A stretch of 5,708 nucleotides of DNA from an uncultured Veillonella sp. GTDB taxonomy: Bacteria; Bacillota; Negativicutes; Veillonellales; Veillonellaceae. The position numbers and the translations under genes are program-made. The notes below the pieces were generated by a model. The model saw only the letters and a list, made by a program, of their open reading frames with translations, was not told where the DNA came from and did no database searches. Shown here one piece after another: positions 1 to 5,708 of this stretch (position 1 is its first letter; each line of letters starts with the position of its first letter). The DNA lies in NCBI GenBank assembly GCA_900552445.1, contig URZS01000086.1, positions 1-5,708 on the forward strand. The letters are read 5' to 3'.

Positions 1-233
1 TAAGACATCCACAAGAGGATTTTGCTTCTGTCGTTTATAAAGACTTTGAAGGACATCAAATACCTGTTATGAAAGGGTATGAGCGATATTTACGTCTCAT
101 TTGGGGCGATTATATGCAATTACCACCAGTTGAGCAACGTGTAGCAAAACACGACGCTGCATTTGCTGATTTGCATACGCCTTACAAAGAATATAGAGGC
201 ATTCATTATGCCCAAAATAAAGCTCAACCATAA
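1..233 (+). CDS. LicD family phosphotransferase, C-terminal end (partial, 5' end outside window)
   Basis: The frame starting at base 3 is open for 76 codons to the TAA at 231-233, with no start, so the gene enters from the left. The visible tail carries features I recognise from the C-terminus of LicD/fukutin-type nucleotidyltransferase-fold proteins: FEGHQIPVMKGYERYLRLIWG (the substrate-side segment 'F.G..IPVP.GYD.YL...YGDYM'), then DYMQLPP, a KHD triplet and a short acidic and aromatic end. Family members transfer phosphocholine or a phospho-polyol from a CDP donor to a glycan on the cytoplasmic side or at the membrane. The catalytic acidic residues lie in the missing N-terminal part, so activity cannot be judged. 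The next gene starts 9 nt downstream and encodes a CDP-donor-forming enzyme family, which supports a phospho-polyol transfer role. The exact phospho-group is unknown. Confidence 0.85.
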   Translation, partial: RHPQEDFASVVYKDFEGHQIPVMKGYERYLRLIWGDYMQLPPVEQRVAKHDAAFADLHTPYKEYRGIHYAQNKAQP

Positions 234-239
234 GGAGGG
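232..239 (+). promoter_or_regulatory. Ribosome binding site of the cytidylyltransferase gene
   Basis: AAGGAGGG overlaps the last two bases of the LicD stop codon and lies 3 nt before the ATG at 243. It fixes the true start of the cytidylyltransferase at 243. The ATG at 358 in the other frame has no comparable site, so the downstream open frame is a fragment and not an independently started gene. Confidence 0.8.
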
Positions 240-242
240 CCT

Positions 243-891
243 ATGAAACGAATAGCAGTAATCTTTGCGGGTGGCGTAGGCGCTCGTATGAAGAACAGCA
301 AGACGCCGAAACAATTCTTAGAATGGAACGGTAGACCTATTTTAATTCAAACCCTAGATGTTTTTGAACAAACAGAGGCTATTGAAGGTACTATCTATTG
401 TGCACGGTGGTGAGAGTGCTCTTGAATCCCAATATAATGGGCTAGCTGAGGCTAAGCGCTTGTTCCCTGATGAAGATGTGACTGTTTTGATTCATGATGG
501 TGTTCGTCCCCTTGTTGATAGTGCTACTATTGAACGAAACATTGAATCTGTTGAATCAAAGGGTTCTGCTATTACTGTTACTCCTGCTATCGAAACGATT
601 ATGGTTACTCAAGATGGTTCCATCAATCGAATTTTAAATCGTAATGAATGTCTTATGGCTAAGGCTCCACAGAGCTTTAGACTAGATGATATTTTATCTG
701 TTCATAATCGAGCAAAAGATGATGGAATTCATGATTTCATTGATTCTGCATCGATGATGATGCATTACGGTTATACTTTATACCCTGTACTAGGGGAAAC
801 TGAAAATATAAAAATTACAACACCATCTGATTATTATATGTTTACGGGTATTATTAAAAACCGTGAACTAGGAGGATTAGAAGATGAGTAA
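243..891 (+). pseudogene. IspD/TarI-like cytidylyltransferase, disrupted by an internal deletion with frame change
   Basis: From ATG 243 the reading frame gives MKRIAVIFAGGVGARM and then TPKQF, the glycine-rich CTP-binding loop and Pro-Lys-Gln-Phe motif of the IspD/TarI family (residues about 8-25). It continues through RPILIQTLDVF and IEG, then meets TGA at 411-413 after 56 codons. The rest of the protein is in another frame from about base 385 to TAA 889-891: KVLSIVHGGES, YNGL, HDGVRP, a TPAIET segment and KAPQSF, all in family order. Between IEG and KVLSIV, intact relatives have about 24 residues (a core beta strand and helix), so this is a deletion of roughly 70 nt (length 2 mod 3), not a single-base slip. 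Intact members of about 235-240 aa make CDP-methylerythritol or CDP-ribitol-type compounds. Its position next to LicD favours a surface-glycan donor over isoprenoid synthesis. As written it cannot make a full enzyme. Whether the break is biological or an assembly error is open. Confidence 0.85.
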
Positions 892-1933
892 TTCCGTTAT
901 CCAACGTGAGTTAACGGCTTTAGTACATGAAGAAAAGTACTTTGATTTCCTCCGTCATCAACGCGTTCTTGTAACGGGTGCAACAGGGCTTATTGGCTCT
1001 ATGTTTATTAAACTACTCATACTTGCTAATGAAGCTTATGGCTTGGATTTAAAAGTGCTTGGGCATGTGCGAAGCCATGAAAAAGCACAAACTATTTTTG
1101 GTGAGTATTTAGATAATGAATCATTTACTATTATTGATGGCTCATTAGAATCTATCGATACGCCATGTGACTATATCTTGCATGGTGCGGCACCAACACA
1201 ATCTAAATTTTTTGTAGAACATCCTGTAGAGACAATTCGTACCTCTATCCACGGTACAGAGGCTATGCTTGAGCTAAGTCGTCATAAAAAGGTAAAAAAA
1301 CTTATTTACCTATCCAGCATGGAGCAATATGGCGTTCCTTATGAATCAGGGCAGGTTATGACTGAGGATCGCTTAGGTTATCTTGATCACCTAAATGTAC
1401 GTAGTTCCTACTCTGAAAGTAAACGACTTTGTGAATGTTATTGCAAGTCCTATGCGGTTGAGTATGGAGTTCCCGCTGTTATAGCTCGACTAGCTCAAAC
1501 CTTTGGACCAGGTGTTCCTGTATCTGATAATCGAGTATTCATGCAGTTTACTAAGAGCGCTCTCAAGCATGAAGATATTGTTCTTCACACAAAGGGCGAC
1601 TCTATGTCTAATTACTGCTATATTACAGATGCTTTGACAGGTATCTTAACCCTTATGAAGTTGGGGGAAGCAGGAGAAGCATACAATATATGTCATGATG
1701 AAGAAACTCGTTCTATTGCTAGTATTGCTCATTTAGTGGCAACACATGTAAGCAATGATAAGAGTAAAGTTATCTTTGATATTCCGGAAGATGTGCAAGG
1801 CCTCGGCTATGCTCCGGCAGTTCACATGTTCCTAAGCTCTAAGAAGTTAAAATCCTTGGGCTGGCAGCCTAAGGTATCAATGGCACAAGCCTATGTAAGA
1901 CTAGCAGAATACATCCAAGAGGAAGGCTTATGA
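884..1933 (+). CDS. NAD-dependent epimerase/dehydratase (extended SDR family)
   Basis: 349 aa, a usual length for extended SDR nucleotide-sugar enzymes. A lead of about 27 residues precedes the Rossmann fold. The NAD-binding motif TGATGLIG has its glycines at 32, 35 and 38. LHGAAPTQS (about 99-107) follows strand 4, LSSMEQYG (143-150) carries the catalytic Ser region, and Y176-S-E-S-K180 is the YxxxK pair. ARLAQTFGPG (201-210) and NYCYITDA (243-250) form the substrate-side segments seen in the UDP-glucuronate decarboxylase / dTDP-glucose dehydratase group. Expected role: NAD(P)-dependent oxidation, reduction or epimerisation of a nucleotide-linked sugar or polyol in the cytoplasm. The ATG at 884 overlaps the end of the cytidylyltransferase by 8 nt and has AGGAGG at 870-875, 8 nt upstream, so the two are probably translationally coupled. 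That makes it a candidate partner in making the LicD donor. The exact substrate cannot be read from sequence. Confidence 0.9.
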   Translation: MSNSVIQRELTALVHEEKYFDFLRHQRVLVTGATGLIGSMFIKLLILANEAYGLDLKVLGHVRSHEKAQTIFGEYLDNESFTIIDGSLESIDTPCDYILHGAAPTQSKFFVEHPVETIRTSIHGTEAMLELSRHKKVKKLIYLSSMEQYGVPYESGQVMTEDRLGYLDHLNVRSSYSESKRLCECYCKSYAVEYGVPAVIARLAQTFGPGVPVSDNRVFMQFTKSALKHEDIVLHTKGDSMSNYCYITDALTGILTLMKLGEAGEAYNICHDEETRSIASIAHLVATHVSNDKSKVIFDIPEDVQGLGYAPAVHMFLSSKKLKSLGWQPKVSMAQAYVRLAEYIQEEGL

Positions 1934-2997
1934 AAAAGGAAATAATAATTGTCACCATCTCCCTTGGTAATGATGGGGCTGAACGAATTTTAACAGAGTT
2001 AGCTCGTCAATGGGTACATGATGGTCACCATATTACGGTTATTCAAACAAGCCCTAATCGATATGGTAACGAATATGCTTTAGAGGAAGGTATTGAGCAA
2101 ATCGAAATTCATACTACTAGCTCTAATAAAGTGATTCGTTTTATGCAAGAAATAAAAGAATTAATCAAGATCTTGAAGACTAGACCAAATGCTACATGCT
2201 TATCGTTCTTGTCTGCATCGAGTTTCATCTTGGCTATTAGTTCTTGGTTTGTAAACAATCGTATCGTTTTTTCTGAACGCAATAATCCGCGCAAGGTACC
2301 TATCGGTTGGCATCAACAAGCGTTGCGTAATTTTGCCTTTCGATTCGCTGATGCCCTAGTATTCCAAACAGAAGACGCTCGCTCTTATTTCCCTGAATCT
2401 GTCCAAAAGCGTGGTGTTATTATTCCAAACCCTATTAACGGTAAACTGCCACCACCATTTGAGGGAGAGCGAGAAAAGACGATCGTTACTGCCTGTCGAT
2501 TACATCCTCAAAAAAACTTGCCTATGATGATCAATGCTTTTAGTATGTTAGCGGACGAGTTTCCAGAGTATAAACTTGTCATCTATGGTCAAGGTGTTTT
2601 AGAAGATGAATTACGAGGTCAAATTAAATCTCTTAATTTAGAGGATAGAATTTTATTACCAGGCTTTGCTAGTAATATTTTAGAAAAAGTAGCACCTTGT
2701 TCTATGTTTGTGTCTTCTTCCGACTTTGAAGGTATTTCAAACTCTATGCTAGAGGCCCTTGGCATGGGATTGCCCGCAGTCGTTACAGACTGTCCTGTAG
2801 GCGGTGCTCGTATGGTAATTAAAAGTGGAGAGAATGGTATTCTTGTACCTGTAGGTGATACACAGGCTATGTATGAAGCTATGTGCAGTGTCTTGAAAAA
2901 TCCTGAATTAGCCGCTAAGCTTTCACAAGAAGCCATCAAAGTACGCGATGAGTTCCCATTGTGGAAAATTGCAAAACGTTGGTTAGAAGTTTTATGA
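1930..2997 (+). CDS. Glycosyltransferase family 4 (GT-B fold)
   Basis: 355 aa, a typical GT4 length. The N-terminal Rossmann domain opens with IIIVTISLGNDGAERILTEL: the glycine-rich acceptor loop (G13, G16) followed by a helix. The C-terminal domain begins near residue 184 with IVTACRLHPQKN, where R190 and K195 are the usual donor-phosphate contacts. It continues with LVIYGQG (216-222) and LLPGFASNI (242-250). The family signature EGISNSMLEA (267-276) provides the E-x7-E pair, E267 and E275. No signal peptide is seen, so it should act at the cytoplasmic face, using a nucleotide sugar to extend a lipid-linked repeat unit. It shares an ATGA overlap with the epimerase stop, preceded by AAGAGGAAGG (1917-1926), indicating coupled translation. 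Donor and acceptor sugars are unknown. Relatives annotated as N-acetylgalactosamine or amylovoran-type transferases are similar in style, but this is not diagnostic. Confidence 0.92.
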   Translation: MKKEIIIVTISLGNDGAERILTELARQWVHDGHHITVIQTSPNRYGNEYALEEGIEQIEIHTTSSNKVIRFMQEIKELIKILKTRPNATCLSFLSASSFILAISSWFVNNRIVFSERNNPRKVPIGWHQQALRNFAFRFADALVFQTEDARSYFPESVQKRGVIIPNPINGKLPPPFEGEREKTIVTACRLHPQKNLPMMINAFSMLADEFPEYKLVIYGQGVLEDELRGQIKSLNLEDRILLPGFASNILEKVAPCSMFVSSSDFEGISNSMLEALGMGLPAVVTDCPVGGARMVIKSGENGILVPVGDTQAMYEAMCSVLKNPELAAKLSQEAIKVRDEFPLWKIAKRWLEVL

Positions 2998-3002
2998 GTT
3001 GT

Positions 3003-3011
3003 AAGGAGGGG
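3003..3011 (+). promoter_or_regulatory. Strong ribosome binding site deciding a TTG start
   Basis: AAGGAGGGG lies in the 19-nt gap between the glycosyltransferase stop and the polymerase gene. Its GGAGG core (3005-3009) is 7 nt before TTG at 3017-3019, the best-placed start in that frame. The next in-frame ATG is at 3050 (codon 12, inside the first membrane segment) and lacks such a site. Confidence 0.8.
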
Positions 3012-3016
3012 AACCA

Positions 3017-4258
3017 TTGAAGTTAAATATAACGGCTCTTGCTGACCGCATGATATGGTTCATAACTCTAATCTTTTTAGTGTTGTCGTTGACCATTTCC
3101 TTTGCCCTTGGCGAGGCGAACTATGGTGCCTATGTATTATTTGTATGCTTATTTGGGCTCATCATTTTCTATCTTATAAGAGAGCAGGGCGTTATTAAGC
3201 TTCGACTCAATTGGATGCATGGCTATATGCTGCTCTTTATAGGGGCTTGTTACCTTAGTGCGATTAATGCCATAGATACGTCTGTGGCTATGAGCCGAAG
3301 TTTTGACATCGTCAAGATATTCTTTATGCTCATCATTTTGTACATGTGCTATCAAGATAAAAAATCGGTGGATACATTATTAAAGATTGGTATGTGGACA
3401 GGCTATATAGTTTGTTTTTACACTGTTTATTTCTATGGTTTAGATTATTTTATTACTGTCTTATCATCGTCGGCACGTATTGCCAATGATGCATTAAATG
3501 CGAATACAGTAGGTCTTTTAGGGGCTAATGCTATTGTAATGACCTTGTATTACATGCTATATGATCGCCCTCGATGGTGGCATATTATCGCATTACCTAC
3601 ATTAGGTATTCTTGCTGCTACAGGCAGTCGTAAGGCTCTTGTATTCGTTGCGGCAGGTACCGTATTACTTTTTGTTTTTAAAAGCTTACGCAGTGCCAAT
3701 GTAATCAATTCGATTGCTAAAATTATTGGTTCTTTGCTAGGGCTTACTATCGTAGGTGTTGCTGTATTGCAATTACCGATGTTTGCTGAAGTATTAGATC
3801 GCATGTCTAGCATGGTGGAAGCATTTGCTGGTACTGGTGGTGACTCATCTACTATCATTCGTATGGCTTTAGTGGATATTGGTTGGGATTTATTCTTCCA
3901 ATCTCCTATTACTGGAGTTGGTGTCAATAATCCGTCTGTATATACATTCTTCCTATATGGTAAAGAGAACTACTACCTTCATAATAACTACATTGAGCTA
4001 TTGGCGGGTACTGGTATTATCGGTTTATTAGCGTATTATTCCATGTATTTGTATGTGGCATATAACTTAATTCGCTATCGTGATTTCCACAGTAATGAAT
4101 ATGTAATGGTGCTCATTCTATTCCTTTCACAAATTGTAATGGATATGGGCATGGTGTCCTATGAGAGTAAGAGTACTTATTTTTATATGATGTTGTTTTA
4201 TTTAGAGGTGCAAATGCTCCGGAAGGGACGTAAAAATGAAGCTCAGCAAATTGTGTAA
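3017..4258 (+). CDS. O-antigen polymerase/ligase-type membrane protein (Wzy/WaaL, Wzy_C-like)
   Basis: 413 aa and very hydrophobic, with about 10-12 predicted membrane segments (for example around residues 13-33, 37-56, 69-86, 99-112, 124-140, 164-182, 187-203, 207-222, 232-255, 329-352 and 362-383). Features typical of the Wzy_C/WaaL group are present: the ATGSRKAL motif at 201-208 after a membrane segment; a large extracytoplasmic loop around 256-325 carrying R282, a GVGVNNP turn (300-306) and LHNNYIELLAGTGIIGLL (321-338). In this family an Arg in the loop and the His-Asn stretch are important for handling undecaprenyl-linked glycan. The protein should act in the inner membrane on the periplasmic or outer side, either polymerising repeat units or ligating glycan to a lipid or protein acceptor. 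Sequence alone does not separate polymerase from ligase. It starts at TTG behind a strong ribosome site, and its 3' end overlaps the next gene by 23 nt. Confidence 0.88.
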   Translation: MKLNITALADRMIWFITLIFLVLSLTISFALGEANYGAYVLFVCLFGLIIFYLIREQGVIKLRLNWMHGYMLLFIGACYLSAINAIDTSVAMSRSFDIVKIFFMLIILYMCYQDKKSVDTLLKIGMWTGYIVCFYTVYFYGLDYFITVLSSSARIANDALNANTVGLLGANAIVMTLYYMLYDRPRWWHIIALPTLGILAATGSRKALVFVAAGTVLLFVFKSLRSANVINSIAKIIGSLLGLTIVGVAVLQLPMFAEVLDRMSSMVEAFAGTGGDSSTIIRMALVDIGWDLFFQSPITGVGVNNPSVYTFFLYGKENYYLHNNYIELLAGTGIIGLLAYYSMYLYVAYNLIRYRDFHSNEYVMVLILFLSQIVMDMGMVSYESKSTYFYMMLFYLEVQMLRKGRKNEAQQIV

Positions 4259-5168
4259 AGTTGGCATGTCCTTTTTAACAAAACCTTACTATCGTACTCG
4301 AGTTCTTATTAAATCAGGCTATTATGATCATTTATCTGATGAAGAATTTTTGAAGAAGATATTTCCTAAATATATGGGGTATCCTTTAGATTTAGAGAAT
4401 CCTAAAACTTTCAGTGAAAAATTACAATGGCTAAAAGTCAATTACCGGAATCCTATTCAAACTATTATGGTTGATAAGCATGAAGCAAAACACTTTATTG
4501 CAGAACGTGTGGGAAATCAATATATTATTCCTACACTTGCTGTATGGGATTCCGTAGAGGATATCGATATCGATGCATTGCCAAATCAATTTGTGTTGAA
4601 GTCAACTCATGATAGTGGAGGCATCGTAATTTGTAAAGACAAATCATCTCTTGACATAGAAGCAGCTAAAGCGAAGTTAAGTGCATCTCTAAAACGTGAT
4701 TACTCTAAAATTGCCAGAGAATGGGCTTATCAAAATGTACCGCGTCGCATTATAGCAGAAGAATATATTTCTGAATTGGGTAAGGATGATTTATTAGACT
4801 ATAAGATGTATTCCTTTCATGGAGAACCAAAGCTAACTGTAGTATGCTCGGATCGCTTTTCAAAGACTGGAACGCGTATGAACTTCTACGATATCAATTG
4901 GGAGCCTATGGGGATTCATTTTGGTCATTATCCTCCATTACCTACGGAGTTTCCAAAACCAGCTACTTATGAGGAGATGAAACGTCTCACCGCTGAGCTA
5001 AGTAAGGATTGCCCGTTCTTACGTGTTGATTTTTATGAAATAAAAGGGCGCCTATTTATTGGAGAATTAACATTGTTCCCTGGTGCTGGATTAGAAACGT
5101 TTCGTCCTATGTCAAAAGATTATGAATTAGGGGAGTGGTTACATCTTGAAACTGTACATCGGAGCTGA
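4236..5168 (+). CDS. TupA-like ATP-grasp protein (often labelled glycosyltransferase)
   Basis: 310 aa, matching the usual length of TupA-like ATP-grasp proteins. The N-terminal part has the family opening: YYDHLSDEEFLKKIF (29-43), Y47-M-G-Y-P-L and NPKTFSEKLQWLK (55-67), then a VDKHEAK stretch (79-85). ATP-grasp elements follow: FVLKSTHDSGG (119-129) with K122 and a glycine-rich loop; RRIIAEEYI (170-178) contacting the adenine; DYKMYSFHGEPK (188-199); LRVDFYE (262-268) and IGELTLFPGAG (275-285), where D265 and E277 are plausible metal ligands. ATP-grasp enzymes join a carboxylate to an amine through an acyl-phosphate. TupA itself is linked to teichuronopeptide synthesis in alkaliphilic Bacillus. 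The expected role is amide linkage of an amino acid or peptide to a surface glycan, but the substrate is unproven. ATG 4236 has GGAAGGG at 4221-4227 (8-nt gap). The start lies within the polymerase gene (23-nt overlap). An in-frame ATG at 4266 is a weaker alternative. Confidence 0.85.
   Translation: MKLSKLCKVGMSFLTKPYYRTRVLIKSGYYDHLSDEEFLKKIFPKYMGYPLDLENPKTFSEKLQWLKVNYRNPIQTIMVDKHEAKHFIAERVGNQYIIPTLAVWDSVEDIDIDALPNQFVLKSTHDSGGIVICKDKSSLDIEAAKAKLSASLKRDYSKIAREWAYQNVPRRIIAEEYISELGKDDLLDYKMYSFHGEPKLTVVCSDRFSKTGTRMNFYDINWEPMGIHFGHYPPLPTEFPKPATYEEMKRLTAELSKDCPFLRVDFYEIKGRLFIGELTLFPGAGLETFRPMSKDYELGEWLHLETVHRS
5129..5135 (+). promoter_or_regulatory. Ribosome binding site deciding the TTG start of the CapA-like gene
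   Basis: AGGGGAG lies inside the end of the TupA-like gene, 10 nt before TTG 5146-5148. The frame from this TTG begins directly with the family's first strand (KLYIGADF), so the start is well supported despite the rare initiation codon. Confidence 0.65.
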
Positions 5169-5689
5169 TTTTGTTCCTACGGATATCAATAAAAGTTTAT
5201 TTGAAGAGGGGAATGGGGAAGCACTAGTAGGTAAAGAGCTGTATGAAATTCTTAAGCACTCTGATTTAAATGTTTTTAATTTAGAAGTGCCTCTTACTGA
5301 TGCAGAAACACCAATTGTAAAATTTGGTAATAATTTGATTGCACCGTCTAAGACAGTTTATGGCTATAAAGCTTTAGAACCTATTTTCTTAACATTAGCT
5401 AATAATCACTCCTTAGATCAAGGTGCGGAAGGCTTAACAACAACATTAAACTTGTTGAAGCAACATGAAATTGCTCATGCTGGGGCCGGTGCTAATTTGA
5501 AGGAAGCAAAGAAGCCATTTATCTTTGAAAAAGATGGCGTACATATTGGCTTCTATCTATGTACAGAGAATGAGTTTACTATGGCTACTTCCCATTCTAT
5601 GGGTGCTAACCCATTTGATGTATTGGACAGCTTTGATGAAGTGGCTGGTTTAAAAGAACAATGTGATTATGTAATTGTTCTATATCATG
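5146..5689 (+). CDS. CapA-family capsule synthesis protein (PGA_cap, metallophosphatase-like), N-terminal part
   Basis: 181 readable codons from TTG 5146 to the contig end; complete members are usually about 350-400 aa, so roughly half is present. Family elements in order: KLYIGADFVPT (2-12) at the position of the usual 'GD' metal-site strand; FNLEVPLTD (44-52) with N45 and E47; LANNHSLDQGAEGL (84-97), the signature ANNHxxDxGxxG; HAGAGANLKEAKKP (111-124); and VIVLYH (176-181), which normally continues into Gly-Gly and the rest of the metal-binding site. No signal peptide or N-terminal membrane anchor is seen, unlike some CapA proteins, so it may be cytoplasmic. CapA is needed for poly-gamma-glutamate capsule synthesis in Bacillus, and related proteins sit in many polysaccharide loci. 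The gene overlaps the TupA-like gene by 23 nt. The reading frame stays open past 5689, but only into adapter sequence, so its apparent last residues are not real. Confidence 0.85.
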
Positions 5690-5708
5690 AGATCGGAAGA
5701 GCGTCGTG
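5690..5708. other. Illumina TruSeq adapter read-through (not genomic)
   Basis: The window ends in AGATCGGAAGAGCGTCGTG, identical over 19 bases to the start of the Illumina TruSeq universal adapter as read at the end of a short insert. It abruptly interrupts the CapA-like gene right after the codons for VLYH and one further G, where the family expects Gly-Gly (GGN GGN). The biological sequence therefore ends at about 5689. Confidence 0.96.

Noticed and set aside
385..413. Programmed ribosomal frameshift joining the two halves
   Set aside because: No slippery heptamer or downstream hairpin is evident, and a simple shift would still leave out about 24 core residues.
358..891. A stand-alone 177-aa protein starting at ATG 358
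   Set aside because: Its first residues up to about base 384 do not fit the family and there is no ribosome site before the ATG. It is the 3' part of the broken cytidylyltransferase.
1285..1305. A-rich runs in the epimerase gene as a possible phase-variable tract
   Set aside because: The runs are short and interrupted, the frame is intact, and they encode an ordinary lysine-rich stretch (HKKVKK).
2619..3017. Antisense open frame (and similar ones at 120-314, 2109-2294, 3149-3355 and 3550-3927, minus strand)
   Set aside because: All lie opposite well-supported genes, show no recognisable motifs and have no convincing ribosome sites. They are shadows.
4560..4573. Short palindrome ATCGATATCGAT as an operator
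   Set aside because: It lies mid-gene and encodes a plain Asp-Ile-Asp repeat (DIDID); there is no second copy or promoter nearby.
5689..5708. CapA-like residues EIGRAS at the contig end
   Set aside because: They are translated from adapter sequence.

Overview
The window reads as one end of a contig from a low-GC, Firmicutes-like bacterium. Protein style, AT-rich codons and strong AGGAGG-type ribosome sites fit a Negativicute such as Veillonella, but this is recalled resemblance, not a search result. It holds part of a cell-surface polysaccharide operon (capsule, O-antigen or teichoic-acid-like polymer). All seven genes lie on the + strand and are packed tightly. Six junctions are visible: four are short overlaps, and the other two are gaps of 9 and 19 nt. 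No internal promoter or terminator is evident, and there is no gene-free stretch longer than 300 bases.

Layout: 1-233, the C-terminal end of a LicD-family phosphotransferase. 243-891, an IspD/TarI-like cytidylyltransferase that is broken: its two halves are in different frames and roughly 24 residues of the fold are missing between them. 884-1933, an extended short-chain dehydrogenase/epimerase. 1930-2997, a GT4-type glycosyltransferase. 3017-4258, a polytopic Wzy/WaaL-type O-antigen polymerase or ligase with a TTG start. 4236-5168, a TupA-like ATP-grasp protein. 5146-5689, the N-terminal part of a CapA-type protein (TTG start), cut by the contig end.

The genes suggest a pathway, by inference. 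The cytidylyltransferase and the SDR enzyme would make a CDP-activated alditol or modified sugar. The LicD protein would transfer its phospho-polyol group to a glycan. The GT4 enzyme would add a sugar to the repeat unit, and the Wzy/WaaL protein would polymerise or ligate it. The TupA-like and CapA-like pair hints at amino-acid or peptide decoration. The LicD plus IspD-like pairing parallels the fukutin/FKRP plus ISPD ribitol-phosphate system of animals.

Two quality flags matter. The last 19 bases (5690-5708) match the Illumina TruSeq adapter and are not genomic. The break in the cytidylyltransferase sits at a short stretch that fits both sides of the junction, so it may be a real deletion or an assembly collapse. 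Nothing here is clearly a new system. The most interesting biology is the combination of phospho-polyol transfer and ATP-grasp/CapA genes in one surface-glycan operon.
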